Part shown: positions 14,959 to 23,842 of the stretch, in pieces
Numbering within the stretch: position 1 is the stretch's first letter
How the letters are laid out: each line of letters begins with the position of its first letter
From: Ruminococcus sp.
GTDB taxonomy: Bacteria; Bacillota; Clostridia; Oscillospirales; Ruminococcaceae
Length of the DNA: 43,652 nucleotides
Assembly: GCA_017961625.1 (NCBI GenBank)
Contig: JAGCWY010000121.1
Span: 1 to 43,652 of the forward strand
Direction of reading: 5' to 3'
Position numbers and translations under genes: made by a program
Notes under the pieces: generated by a model
Told to the model about the DNA's origin: nothing
What the model saw: the letters and a program-made list of their open reading frames with translations, nothing else
The model's database searches: none

Positions 14959-16737
14959 ATGGCAGATAGTATGAAAGGCCTAAAGCGCACACATTACTGT
15001 GGAGAGGTGACCGAGGTAGGCAAAGAGGTCGTTGTAGGCGGATTTGTTGACAGGATAAGAGACAAGGGCGGCGTAATTTTTATTGTACTTAGAGACAGGA
15101 CAGGCGTCGTTCAGTTGCTTTTTAACGATGAAACAGAGCGAGACCTCTTTGAAAAGGCTGCTTCATGCAAGAGCGAATATGTTCTTATGGCAAAGGGTGA
15201 GGTTCGTGAACGCGAGAGTAAGAACGACAAGCTCAAAACAGGTAATGTTGAGATATTCGTCAATGATCTTAGGATACTTGCCAAAGCACAGACTCCTCCT
15301 TTTGAGATAGTTAACGAAACAAAGGTAAACGACGAGTTAAGACTCAAATATCGTTATCTTGACCTCAGACGCGCACCACTCCAGCAGAATATAATAATGC
15401 GTCATGAGATAGCAAAAGTTACCCGTGAATATTTTTATGAGAATGGTTTTCTTGAAATAGAGACTCCTATGATGATGAAGTCCACCCCTGAGGGAGCAAG
15501 AGACTATCTCATACCTTCAAGAGTGCATCAGGGAAAGTTTTATGCTCTTCCTCAGTCACCTCAGATTTACAAGCAGCTCCTTATGGTATCTGGTTTTGAT
15601 AGATACATACAGCTTGCACGCTGTTTCCGTGATGAGGACCTTAGAGCTGACCGTCAGCCTGAATTCACACAGATAGACCTTGAAATGTCATTTGTTGACG
15701 CTGAGGATATACAGGAGTGTGTAGAAGGCTTTGTTCAGAGAGTTTTTAAAGAGGTCATCGGCGTAGATGTTCCTCTTCCACTCCCGAGACTTACTTTTGC
15801 TGATGCTATGAACCGTTATGGCTCCGATAAGCCTGATACCCGCTTTGGCTTTGAGATACAGGATATCACGGATACTGTAAAGGATATTGACTTTGTTGTA
15901 TTTAAGAATGCGATAGAGGACGGTGGAAGCGTAAGAGCTATAAATGTTAAAAACGGTGCGGCAACCTATACACGTAAGGAGATAGATAAGCTCGTTGAGC
16001 ATGCAAAGGGCATAGGTGCGAAGGGTCTTGCATATATCCGCTGGGCTGAGGAGCCTAACTGCTCGTTCAAGAAATTCCTTGCAGATGGTGAGCTTGAAAA
16101 GATATGCTCCGCAGTTGACGCCCATGAGGGAGACCTTGTGCTTATATGTGCTGACAAGACGAAGACCGTGCTTGCAACTCTTGGTGCCATAAGACTTATC
16201 TGTGGAAAGAGAATGGAAGTTATACCCGAGGATAAGTACAATTTCCTATGGATAACAGAAATGCCTTTCTTTGAGCATGACGATGAGAACAATACATGGG
16301 TGGCTGCTCATCATCCATTTACTATGCCCATGGAGGAATGTCTCGAATACCTTGATACTGATCCTGCTAATGTACGCGCAAAGGCTTGGGATCTTGTGCT
16401 TAACGGAACTGAACTTTCAAGCGGTTCAATGCGTATAACTGACTTTGAGCTTCAGCAGAGAATGTTCGAGGCACTTGGTATGACTGATGAAGAGATACAG
16501 GCTAAATTCGGATTTCTTGTTGACGCTTATCGTTACGGCGCGCCGCCTCACGGTGGTATGGGTATCGGTCTTGACCGTATCGCAATGATAATGTGTAATG
16601 CTGATAGTCTACGTGATGTTACTGCATTCCCTAAGGTGCAGAACGCAAGCGAGCTTATGTCAGAATGTCCTTCCTCAGTTGACGACGAAAGTCTTGAAGT
16701 CCTTGGCATAAGCGTTGTTAAAAAAGAAGATGAGTAA
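14959..16737 (+). CDS. aspS: Aspartyl-tRNA synthetase (bacterial type)
   Basis: Class II synthetase of 592 residues, the full bacterial length. An N-terminal OB-fold anticodon domain covers about 1-110. The catalytic domain has motif 2 (ARCFRDEDLRADRQPEFTQ) and motif 3 (GIGLDRIAM). The inserted GAD domain lies at about 290-410. It charges tRNA-Asp; whether it also charges tRNA-Asn cannot be told here, because no gatCAB genes are in view. The start at 14959 follows GGGGAGGA by 8 bases. The Nudix gene overlaps its last 8 bases. Confidence 0.95.
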   Translation: MADSMKGLKRTHYCGEVTEVGKEVVVGGFVDRIRDKGGVIFIVLRDRTGVVQLLFNDETERDLFEKAASCKSEYVLMAKGEVRERESKNDKLKTGNVEIFVNDLRILAKAQTPPFEIVNETKVNDELRLKYRYLDLRRAPLQQNIIMRHEIAKVTREYFYENGFLEIETPMMMKSTPEGARDYLIPSRVHQGKFYALPQSPQIYKQLLMVSGFDRYIQLARCFRDEDLRADRQPEFTQIDLEMSFVDAEDIQECVEGFVQRVFKEVIGVDVPLPLPRLTFADAMNRYGSDKPDTRFGFEIQDITDTVKDIDFVVFKNAIEDGGSVRAINVKNGAATYTRKEIDKLVEHAKGIGAKGLAYIRWAEEPNCSFKKFLADGELEKICSAVDAHEGDLVLICADKTKTVLATLGAIRLICGKRMEVIPEDKYNFLWITEMPFFEHDDENNTWVAAHHPFTMPMEECLEYLDTDPANVRAKAWDLVLNGTELSSGSMRITDFELQQRMFEALGMTDEEIQAKFGFLVDAYRYGAPPHGGMGIGLDRIAMIMCNADSLRDVTAFPKVQNASELMSECPSSVDDESLEVLGISVVKKEDE

Positions 16738-17188
16738 TAAATATTATGCAGTCTGCGGTATACTTGATATAGATGGAAAGATACTTTTTGTAAGGCATAC
16801 CTACGGACCTGCAAAGGAACGGATACTAATTCCAGGCGGATATGTCAAAGATGGCGAACTCCCTTCTGAGGCTGTAAAAAGGGAAGTGTTTGAAGAGACC
16901 GGCGTTGACGCTTCTGCCGAATCAGTCTTTGCAGTGCAGTTCCGACCGGAGCAGTGGATAATCGTATTTCGTATGAACTATGTATCAGGGGTGCCACATT
17001 CAGACGGTTACGAAAACAGCGAGGTACTGCTTCTTACTCCAGAAGAAGCAGTAAACAGAAACGATATCACTAATATGAGTCGTGCTATTCTGAAGGCTTA
17101 TATTGATGACATAGAAAATACACTGAAAAAGGGTGAATACAGGTCTATTTCTCTTAAAGAAGGGGAATACGAGATATTTGGTGTATAA
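16730..17188 (+). CDS. Nudix hydrolase
   Basis: A 152-residue Nudix protein. The Nudix box is complete: G(x5)E(x7)REVFEETGV within residues about 38-60, so it should hydrolyse a nucleoside diphosphate linked to another moiety; the substrate is unknown. The ATG at 16730 lies inside the end of aspS (8-base overlap), which indicates translational coupling. The SD is weak (AGAAG). An earlier in-frame TTG in aspS is less likely. No terminator is visible directly after it; the next element is the V-ATPase promoter. Confidence 0.85.
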   Translation: MSNKYYAVCGILDIDGKILFVRHTYGPAKERILIPGGYVKDGELPSEAVKREVFEETGVDASAESVFAVQFRPEQWIIVFRMNYVSGVPHSDGYENSEVLLLTPEEAVNRNDITNMSRAILKAYIDDIENTLKKGEYRSISLKEGEYEIFGV

Positions 17189-17224
17189 ATGTACCGAAAA
17201 AGCATAAAAATACTTAAATTTTTA

Positions 17225-17253
17225 TTGACTTTTTTCGATTTATGGAGTATAAT
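17225..17253 (+). promoter_or_regulatory. First promoter (P1) of the V-ATPase operon
   Basis: TTGACT (17225-17230) and TATAAT (17248-17253) are 17 bases apart. Transcription would start near 17260 and run at once into the hairpin at 17277-17308. Confidence 0.75.
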
Positions 17254-17276
17254 ATTAACTATAGGTTTATAATTTT

Positions 17277-17310
17277 AAAGGGAGCTGTCTGTAGGGTAAG
17301 CTCCCTTTGT
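17277..17310 (+). terminator. Leader hairpin, possible attenuator, of the V-ATPase operon
   Basis: AAAGGGAGCT (17277-17286) and AGCTCCCTTT (17299-17308) form a perfect 10-bp stem with a 12-base loop. The following TTTGTCTTT is a moderate T run. It lies after P1 and before a second possible promoter, so it could end transcripts from upstream and from P1. Confidence 0.6.
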
Positions 17311-17318
17311 CTTTAATG

Positions 17319-17358
17319 TTAGACTTGGTTAACATATACCTATAATATTCTATGTTAA
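17319..17358 (+). promoter_or_regulatory. Second possible V-ATPase promoter with an inverted repeat across the -10 box
   Basis: TTAGAC (17319-17324) and TATAAT (17341-17346) are 16 bases apart. An 8-bp perfect inverted repeat, TTAACATA (17329-17336) and TATGTTAA (17351-17358), brackets the -10 box. This is a plausible operator, or a leader hairpin if transcription starts at P1. Confidence 0.5.
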
Positions 17359-17397
17359 GATCATATTGATTTATCTAATAATCCGGGAGGTGTATAT

Positions 17398-17706
17398 ATG
17401 GCATCGGAGGCTGTAAAGAAGATCCTTGAAGCTGAAGCTCTTTCTGAAAAAAAGAATGCTGAAGCACGCAAGCATCGCGATGAGATAATAAGTAACGCGA
17501 CAGGACGCTCTTCGCTTGCTATTCAGAAAAAACTTGGCGAAGCACATAAGGAGTTATCTGTATTAAAAGCTGATTATGATAAAAAACTAGCAGCTTACAG
17601 AAAAAAAGCTGAGGAAGAGTGTCAGAGAAAAATCGACAGTATCAAACAGCAAGCCGAAAGTAAAATGGGCAAAGCTGTTGACGAGATAATTAGTCGCTAT
17701 TTCTGA
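17398..17706 (+). CDS. ntpF: V-type ATPase peripheral stalk subunit (NtpF / subunit G-H)
   Basis: A 102-residue, highly charged protein predicted to be one long coiled coil rich in Ala, Lys and Glu. With subunit E it forms the peripheral stalks that hold the catalytic head still. Sequence similarity in this family is weak; the call rests on composition, length and place as first gene of an ntp operon. The SD is GGGAGG 7 bases before the ATG. Confidence 0.8.
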   Translation: MASEAVKKILEAEALSEKKNAEARKHRDEIISNATGRSSLAIQKKLGEAHKELSVLKADYDKKLAAYRKKAEEECQRKIDSIKQQAESKMGKAVDEIISRYF

Positions 17707-17739
17707 AATCCGCCCTTACAAAGGAGAGTGATGTAATAA

Positions 17740-19713
17740 ATGGCGAAGTTAAAAATGAAAAAAATCGAGCTCATCGCTATGCTTACTGATAGTAAGAAGA
17801 TAATTGAGCTTCTTCAACGGCGCGGAGTGGTTGAAATTACGCGCAACGATGATGAGGAACTCGAAAACACCAATGTGACTGCTGTTGTAGGCGAGTTCGA
17901 CAAGTTCAGGAATACCGCATCTCAGGCACTTGAGATTATTGATTATTATGCTCCTGAAAAGGCAGCTTTTAAAGAGCTCCTCGGCGGAAAGACCGAGGTT
18001 GAAAAGCATGAATTCGGCAAAGAAGCCATGCATATGGAGCAGGTAATGGGAGCTGCCAATGAGATAATTAAAAACCAGCGTTTTATTGTTGACGCTGCAA
18101 ATTCAGTATCACAGCTACAAATAAAATGCGATATGCTTGAAAGATGGAAGACTTTGGACGTTCCACTTAACTTTAAAGGAACAGCTATGACGGCTGCGTA
18201 TATTGGTACGCTTCCGTATCAGACGACTGCGGAGGAGCTTGAGGAAAAGCTTCCCGAAGGCAGCAGTGTTGAGGTTATTCATTCGTCTAAGGAACAGACA
18301 AATCTTTTTATTCTTTGTAGCAAGGCTTCTTATGAAGAAGCAGGTGACATTCTTCGCAAACTTGCTTTTTCTCATATTGCCGATCCAGGAAGCAAAACAC
18401 CTTCAGAGCTTATCTCTGAATATAATGCCGAGATTGAAAAGATTGATGAAGATTCAGAGAAGGCTAAGGATAGCATAATAAAACTTGCAGAAAACAGGCA
18501 GCAGTTACGGTTTGTCATAGATTATCTTCAGATGAGAAAGGAAAAATATGACGCATTGAGCGGACTTGGCTTTACCGAAAGCGCTTTCGTGCTCAATGGT
18601 TTTATTCCTGAAAAATATGCAGAATCCCTTGAAAAAGAGATTAAGGCAAAGTACACAGCGTCTATTATTTTTACTGATCCATCTGATGATGAGGATGTAC
18701 CTGTTCTACTTGAAAATAGCAGATTTTCAGCTCCTGTCGAAGGAGTAACAAAAATGTTTTCAATGCCGGGAAAAGGAGATGTAGATCCAACGCCTGTAAT
18801 GTCTTTTTTCTATTACCTTTTCTTCGGAATGATGCTTTCAGATGCAGGATATGGTCTCTTGATGGTAATTGGAACGACCATAGCCTTAAAGAAATTCAAG
18901 TTTGAGAGTACCATGCAGAAAACGTTGACTATGTTCAGAAATTGTGGAATCTCGACAGTGATATGGGGGGCACTCTTCGGAAGCTGGTTCGGAGATATAG
19001 TACAGGTTGTTGCAAGGGAATTTTTCCATAAGGAAATCGGAAGCATTGCGCTGTGGTTCGAGCCACTCGATGATCCCATAAAGCTTTTGCTGTATTCTTT
19101 TGCACTGGGAATACTTCATCTTTTTCTCGGTGTGGCTGTATCCTTCAAAATGTCATGGGACGCAGGAAAAAAGGCAGATGCCATACTGGATACGGTACCT
19201 GTATATCTTACAATCCTTGGTGTAGCTCCCCATGGTGCAAGTGTATTTATAAGCGTTTCTCAGATTTTAAAAACTGTAGGAACATATATGATGATAGCTG
19301 GTGTTATATTGTTGTTGCTCACATCCGGGCGAAATTCAAAATCAATATTCGGAAAGCTTTTTGGTGGTGTGTATGCGCTTTATAATACAGCAACGGGATA
19401 TCTTAGTGATATTCTCTCATATTCTAGACTGCTTGCGCTCGGACTTGCAACAGGTTCTATAGCAAGCGTTATCAATCTTATCGGTACTATGCCTAAGAAT
19501 CCAGTCGTTAAGGCATTATTGCTCATAGTGGTATTCATAGTTGGTCATACTGCTAATCTTGCAATCAATCTTCTTGGTGCATACGTCCATACAGACAGAC
19601 TTCAGTTTGTGGAGCTCTTTTCAAAATTCTATACAGGCGGTGGAAGAGAATTTGCACCGCTCACTGTTAATACTCAGTATATCAAATTCAAGGAGGAAAA
19701 TAACAATGAATAA
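17740..19713 (+). CDS. ntpI: V-type ATPase subunit I (membrane stator a-subunit)
   Basis: A 657-residue two-part protein: a cytosolic N-terminal half with coiled-coil stretches (about 1-330) that anchors the peripheral stalks, and a C-terminal half with about seven to eight membrane helices. The essential half-channel Arg is in SYSRLLALGLA (R563), in the helix that faces the K ring. The gene overlaps ntpK by 8 bases. The SD is AAAGGAGAGTG. Confidence 0.95.
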   Translation: MAKLKMKKIELIAMLTDSKKIIELLQRRGVVEITRNDDEELENTNVTAVVGEFDKFRNTASQALEIIDYYAPEKAAFKELLGGKTEVEKHEFGKEAMHMEQVMGAANEIIKNQRFIVDAANSVSQLQIKCDMLERWKTLDVPLNFKGTAMTAAYIGTLPYQTTAEELEEKLPEGSSVEVIHSSKEQTNLFILCSKASYEEAGDILRKLAFSHIADPGSKTPSELISEYNAEIEKIDEDSEKAKDSIIKLAENRQQLRFVIDYLQMRKEKYDALSGLGFTESAFVLNGFIPEKYAESLEKEIKAKYTASIIFTDPSDDEDVPVLLENSRFSAPVEGVTKMFSMPGKGDVDPTPVMSFFYYLFFGMMLSDAGYGLLMVIGTTIALKKFKFESTMQKTLTMFRNCGISTVIWGALFGSWFGDIVQVVAREFFHKEIGSIALWFEPLDDPIKLLLYSFALGILHLFLGVAVSFKMSWDAGKKADAILDTVPVYLTILGVAPHGASVFISVSQILKTVGTYMMIAGVILLLLTSGRNSKSIFGKLFGGVYALYNTATGYLSDILSYSRLLALGLATGSIASVINLIGTMPKNPVVKALLLIVVFIVGHTANLAINLLGAYVHTDRLQFVELFSKFYTGGGREFAPLTVNTQYIKFKEENNNE

Positions 19714-20182
19714 TTTAGGAATAGTTTTTGCCGTTATCGGAGCTGCACTTGCAGCGCTTCTCGCAGGAATTGGATCAGCAAAGGGCGTAGGTATAGTTGG
19801 CCAAGCTGCTGCAGGTGTAGTATCAGTCGATCCTTCAAAGTTCAGCAAGGTACTTATTCTTCAGCTTCTTCCTGGTACTCAGGGACTTTACGGACTTCTT
19901 ATAGCTATCATACTCCTCAGACGTGTAGGCATTATTGGCGGTCCGGTTGCTGATCTTACAGCAGCTCAGGGTCTACAGTTCCTTGTTGCAGCACTTCCTA
20001 TAGCTATAGTCGGACTTATCTCTGGTATAGTTCAGGGCAAGACGGCAGCGGCAGGCGTAGGTATCACAGCAAAGAAGCCCGAACACAATAGTAAGGGTAT
20101 CATTATGGCGGCAATGGTCGAGACTTATGCCATCCTTGCTCTTCTTATGTCTATGCTTATAATCAAAGGTATTGCCCTTTAA
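19706..20182 (+). CDS. ntpK: V-type ATPase membrane ring subunit K, sodium-type
   Basis: Duplicated proteolipid of 158 residues with four membrane helices, which forms the rotor ring. It keeps all Na+ ligands known from E. hirae NtpK (L61, T64, Q65, Q110, E139): here L55, T58 and Q59 in LLPGTQG, Q110 in IVQGK and E139 in VETYA. The first hairpin lacks its own carboxylate, as in other four-helix K subunits. Sodium coupling is an inference from these residues. The ATG at 19706 overlaps the ntpI stop, with AAGGAGG 9 bases upstream; the open frame further upstream is out of frame within ntpI. Confidence 0.95.
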   Translation: MNNLGIVFAVIGAALAALLAGIGSAKGVGIVGQAAAGVVSVDPSKFSKVLILQLLPGTQGLYGLLIAIILLRRVGIIGGPVADLTAAQGLQFLVAALPIAIVGLISGIVQGKTAAAGVGITAKKPEHNSKGIIMAAMVETYAILALLMSMLIIKGIAL

Positions 20183-20200
20183 TAAAAGAGAGGTATAAAT

Positions 20201-20794
20201 ATGTCAGGACTTGACGAGATACTTAACCTCATTGAAGCTCAGCAAAAGCAGTCGGAAGACAGTATAATAAAAGCGGCGGAGAATAAAGCTGCGCAGATAT
20301 TACACGATGGCGATACGAAGGCTCAGAAGGCGTATGACGATTTTATTAAAAGATCCTCTGCTCAGGCAGAAAAGGATTATGAGAACGCTTGTAATTCAGT
20401 TGATGCTGAAATGAAGCGCAGACTCCTTTCATGCAAGGTTGAGCTTATTGATAGAGCTATCGAAGAAACTGTATCAAAACTGAAGGAACTGCCAGATAAA
20501 GAGTACTTTGATATGATACTTGCTCTTACCGAGCGTCATATTCAACCTGAAAAAGGTGTTATCAGTTTTGGAAGTAGAGATCTTTCAAGGATACCTTCCA
20601 ATTTTGAAAGCAGGCTCAGCGAGCTTGCCAGAAAGAAAGGCGGTCAAATAACGGTTTCGGATAAGGCAGAGGATATCGAAGACGGTTTTATACTCAGCTA
20701 TGGTATGATATCTGAAAATTGCAGTTTCAGGTCAATGATTGAATCTGACAAAGAGTCTGTGCGCGATACTGCTGCTACAGTTCTTTTTGGGTAG
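20201..20794 (+). CDS. ntpE: V-type ATPase subunit E
   Basis: A 197-residue peripheral stalk subunit. The N-terminal half is a long charged helix (about 5-105) that pairs with the NtpF-type subunit, and the C-terminal half is a small alpha/beta domain that binds the catalytic head. The ending DTAATVLFG is typical of the family. The SD is GAGAGGT, and the gap from ntpK is 18 bases. Confidence 0.9.
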   Translation: MSGLDEILNLIEAQQKQSEDSIIKAAENKAAQILHDGDTKAQKAYDDFIKRSSAQAEKDYENACNSVDAEMKRRLLSCKVELIDRAIEETVSKLKELPDKEYFDMILALTERHIQPEKGVISFGSRDLSRIPSNFESRLSELARKKGGQITVSDKAEDIEDGFILSYGMISENCSFRSMIESDKESVRDTAATVLFG

Positions 20795-20802
20795 GTGATA
20801 CT

Positions 20803-21747
20803 ATGAACGGAACAAAGTATGCTGATGCTGTCGGCGCGATCAGAGCTATGGAGAATACTCTTCTTACCAAAAACGATATCGACCAACTTATTAATTCACG
20901 GAGTAGGTCAGAAGCAGATGCTGTGATCTCATCAAGGGCAGGTTCGATTTCTGTTACAGATACGCTGAAGTCCGTGTGGGAAATGCTGCAAGGATATGCC
21001 CCAGGCTGCAAAGAGCTTGAGATTCTTCTTTACAGGAATGATTTTCATAATCTTAAAGCTGTACTTAAGGCTGTAATCTCAAATAGAGATCCTTCACTTT
21101 ATTATATCGAGCCCTCAAATGTTGAATTATCAGTTTTGGTGGATGCGATAAACAGCAGAGATTACAGTATTCTGCCTGAATATATGCGAAAGGCTGCTGT
21201 TGAAGCTTATGAGCTTGTGACAAACACGCTTGACGGTCAGCTATCGGATTCTCTTATTGATAATGCTGCATTGAAGGCAATGCAGAAAAGCTCAGACGAA
21301 TGTGGAAGCGAATTCATGCAAAAATATTCTCAGCTTAATGCTGCCTGTGCTGATATTAAGACGGCTTACAGGTGTAGTCTGCTTAATAAGTCTGCAGACT
21401 TTATGGAAATTGCTTTATGTGGAAGCAAAGAGCTCGAAAAGGAAGAGCTTTTGAAGGCTGCTCTTGGAGGAACAGAATCATTGTTTTCGTTTTTGGAGAG
21501 CACTCCTTACAGCGATGCGGCTTCTATGTTGAAGGTATCGGCTGCAAAATATGAAAAATGGTGCGACGATGTTTTGATCGAGCTTGCCGAAAGTGCAAGG
21601 ATACAGGCTTTCGGACCTGATCCCCTTGCAGCTTACTACATCGCAAAGGAAACAGAAATAAAAAATATTCGTATCCTTACGGTATGTAAGGAATTCGGTG
21701 CTGATAAAGCCACTATAACGGAAAGGATGAGAAAGCTGTATGTATAA
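20803..21747 (+). CDS. ntpC: V-type ATPase subunit C (d-type rotor adaptor)
   Basis: A 314-residue, mostly helical protein of the AC39/subunit d family, which couples the central stalk to the K ring. The family pattern is seen in the N-terminal YADAVGAIRAME and the middle NDFHNLKAVLKA segment. It lies 8 bases after ntpE and overlaps ntpG by 8 bases, so the cluster is tightly coupled. Confidence 0.92.
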   Translation: MNGTKYADAVGAIRAMENTLLTKNDIDQLINSRSRSEADAVISSRAGSISVTDTLKSVWEMLQGYAPGCKELEILLYRNDFHNLKAVLKAVISNRDPSLYYIEPSNVELSVLVDAINSRDYSILPEYMRKAAVEAYELVTNTLDGQLSDSLIDNAALKAMQKSSDECGSEFMQKYSQLNAACADIKTAYRCSLLNKSADFMEIALCGSKELEKEELLKAALGGTESLFSFLESTPYSDAASMLKVSAAKYEKWCDDVLIELAESARIQAFGPDPLAAYYIAKETEIKNIRILTVCKEFGADKATITERMRKLYV

Positions 21748-22051
21748 AGCTGCTGTAATTGGTGACAGTGCAAGCGTTTCAGGCTTTGCAGCTCTTGGGC
21801 TTTCCGTTTTCCGTGAGACAGAGCCAGAAGCTGTTACAAAGCTTATTTCAAGGCTTGCAGCAAATGATTTCGCAGTCATATATATTACCGAGCCTGCTGC
21901 TGCTCATGTAAAGGATACAATAAATAAATACCGGAGCTGCAAGCTTCCGTCTATAGTGCTTATACCTGCTATCGAAGGTAATACGGGTGAAGGTATGAAC
22001 GCTTTGCATGAAGCAGTTGAAAAGGCAGTCGGCTCGGATATACTAAATTAG
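21740..22051 (+). CDS. ntpG: V-type ATPase subunit F (NtpG)
   Basis: A 103-residue Rossmann-like subunit of the central stalk, which sits on subunit D. The family core is present: AAVIGDSASVSGFAALG, FAVIYITEPAA and LPSIVLIPAIEG. Its start codon is inside the end of ntpC. Confidence 0.92.
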   Translation: MYKAAVIGDSASVSGFAALGLSVFRETEPEAVTKLISRLAANDFAVIYITEPAAAHVKDTINKYRSCKLPSIVLIPAIEGNTGEGMNALHEAVEKAVGSDILN

Positions 22052-22072
22052 GAAAGAGGCGGGTAAGTATAA

Positions 22073-23842
22073 ATGAACAGCAAAGGTACTATCATAAAAA
22101 TATCAGGACCGCTCGTTGTTGCAGAAGGTATGAGAGATGCCAATATGTTCGACGTTGTTCGTGTAAGCAATAAACGTCTTATTGGTGAAATAATCGAAAT
22201 GCACGGCGATCGTGCTTCAATACAGGTATATGAAGAGACCTCGGGTCTTGGAACCGGTGAGAGCGTTGAATCTACAGGAGAGCCTATGAGCGTTGAGCTC
22301 GGCCCCGGACTTATTGGAAGTATTTTCGACGGTATACAGCGTCCTCTGGACGATATAAGAAAAGTGTGCGGAAACAATCTTGCAAGAGGTGTTGAAGTTC
22401 CCTCCTTAAAAAGAGAGCCAAAGTGGAAGTTCACTCCATCCGTAAAAGTAGGGGACAATGTCACTGGTGGTGATATCATAGGAACTGTTCCGGAAACGGA
22501 TATAGTTCTCCATAAGATAATGGTCCCCAACGGAATAGAGGGTACAGTAAAAAAGATATCTGAGGGCGAGTTTCATGCAGATGATACGGTATGTATCGTT
22601 GAGACTATAAAGGGTGACAAAGAGCTATCTCTTATACAGAAATGGCCTGTTCGCCGTGGAAGACCGTATTTAAAAAAGCTTTCGCCAGAAATGCCGTTAG
22701 TTACCGGTCAGAGAGTTGTTGACTGCCTGTTCCCGATAGCAAAGGGCGGTGTAGCTGCTATCCCTGGCCCCTTCGGAAGCGGAAAAACTGTAACACAGCA
22801 TCAGCTTGCAAAATGGGCAGAAGCTGATATTATAGTCTATATTGGCTGCGGAGAACGCGGCAATGAGATGACGGACGTTCTTAACGAATTCCCAGAGCTT
22901 ATCGACCCGAATACCGGTAAATCACTTATGGAACGTACTGTTCTTATCGCAAACACATCTGATATGCCTGTTGCAGCTCGTGAAGCGTCTGTATATACAG
23001 GTATCACGATAGCAGAGTACTATAGGGATATGGGCTATTCTGTAGCGCTTATGGCTGACTCTACATCACGCTGGGCTGAGGCTCTACGTGAAATGTCAGG
23101 GCGTCTTGAAGAAATGCCTGGTGATGAAGGTTATCCTGCATACCTTGGAAGTCGTCTTGCACAGTTCTATGAGCGTGCAGGAAGAGTTATATCTACAGGT
23201 TCTGATGGCAGAGAAGGAGCTCTTTCGGTTATCGGCGCTGTATCACCTCCCGGCGGTGATATTTCGGAACCTGTGTCGCAGGCTACGCTCCGTATCGTTA
23301 AGGTATTCTGGGGACTTGATTCAAATCTTGCATATCAGCGTCATTTCCCTGCAATAAACTGGCTTACAAGCTACTCACTATATGCAGATTCACTTGCTGA
23401 CTGGTATAACAACAATGTTTCAAAGGACTGGATGAAGTGCAGAGCACGTTTCATGGAGCTCCTTCACGAAGAGGCTGAGCTCAAGGAGATAGTAAAGCTT
23501 GTTGGTATGGACGCTCTTTCGCCTAATGATAGACTTAAAATGGAAACAGCACGTTCGATACGTGAGGACTTCCTACATCAGCTTGCATTCCATGAGGTAG
23601 ATACGTATACTAGCCTGAAAAAACAGTTGTATATGATGAAGCTGATTCTAAACTTTAATGACGAAGCTTATGACTGTATCAGTAAGGGTGCAGATATTGA
23701 AGAGGTAGCAAATCTTGCCGTAAGAGAAAAGATCGGACGATTTAAATATGTTGAAGAAAAAAATACAGACGCAGAATTCGACAAGCTCTCAGTGGAGATC
23801 TCCTCAGAGCTCAATGAGCTGCTAGACAAGGAGGAAGACTGA
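22073..23842 (+). CDS. ntpA: V-type ATPase catalytic subunit A
   Basis: A 589-residue catalytic subunit. The Walker A loop is GPFGSGKT (232-239), with the non-homologous insertion typical of A-type catalytic subunits before it. The catalytic Glu lies in GCGERGNEM, and the ALMADSTSRWAEALRE segment is fully conserved. The three A subunits hydrolyse or make ATP in alternation with B. The last base of the stop is the first base of the ntpB start (ATGA overlap). Confidence 0.97.
   Translation: MNSKGTIIKISGPLVVAEGMRDANMFDVVRVSNKRLIGEIIEMHGDRASIQVYEETSGLGTGESVESTGEPMSVELGPGLIGSIFDGIQRPLDDIRKVCGNNLARGVEVPSLKREPKWKFTPSVKVGDNVTGGDIIGTVPETDIVLHKIMVPNGIEGTVKKISEGEFHADDTVCIVETIKGDKELSLIQKWPVRRGRPYLKKLSPEMPLVTGQRVVDCLFPIAKGGVAAIPGPFGSGKTVTQHQLAKWAEADIIVYIGCGERGNEMTDVLNEFPELIDPNTGKSLMERTVLIANTSDMPVAAREASVYTGITIAEYYRDMGYSVALMADSTSRWAEALREMSGRLEEMPGDEGYPAYLGSRLAQFYERAGRVISTGSDGREGALSVIGAVSPPGGDISEPVSQATLRIVKVFWGLDSNLAYQRHFPAINWLTSYSLYADSLADWYNNNVSKDWMKCRARFMELLHEEAELKEIVKLVGMDALSPNDRLKMETARSIREDFLHQLAFHEVDTYTSLKKQLYMMKLILNFNDEAYDCISKGADIEEVANLAVREKIGRFKYVEEKNTDAEFDKLSVEISSELNELLDKEED

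Noticed and set aside
19541..19705. Longer N-terminus for the V-ATPase K subunit
   Set aside because: It lies in another frame of ntpI; the SD and the family N-terminus fix the start at 19706.
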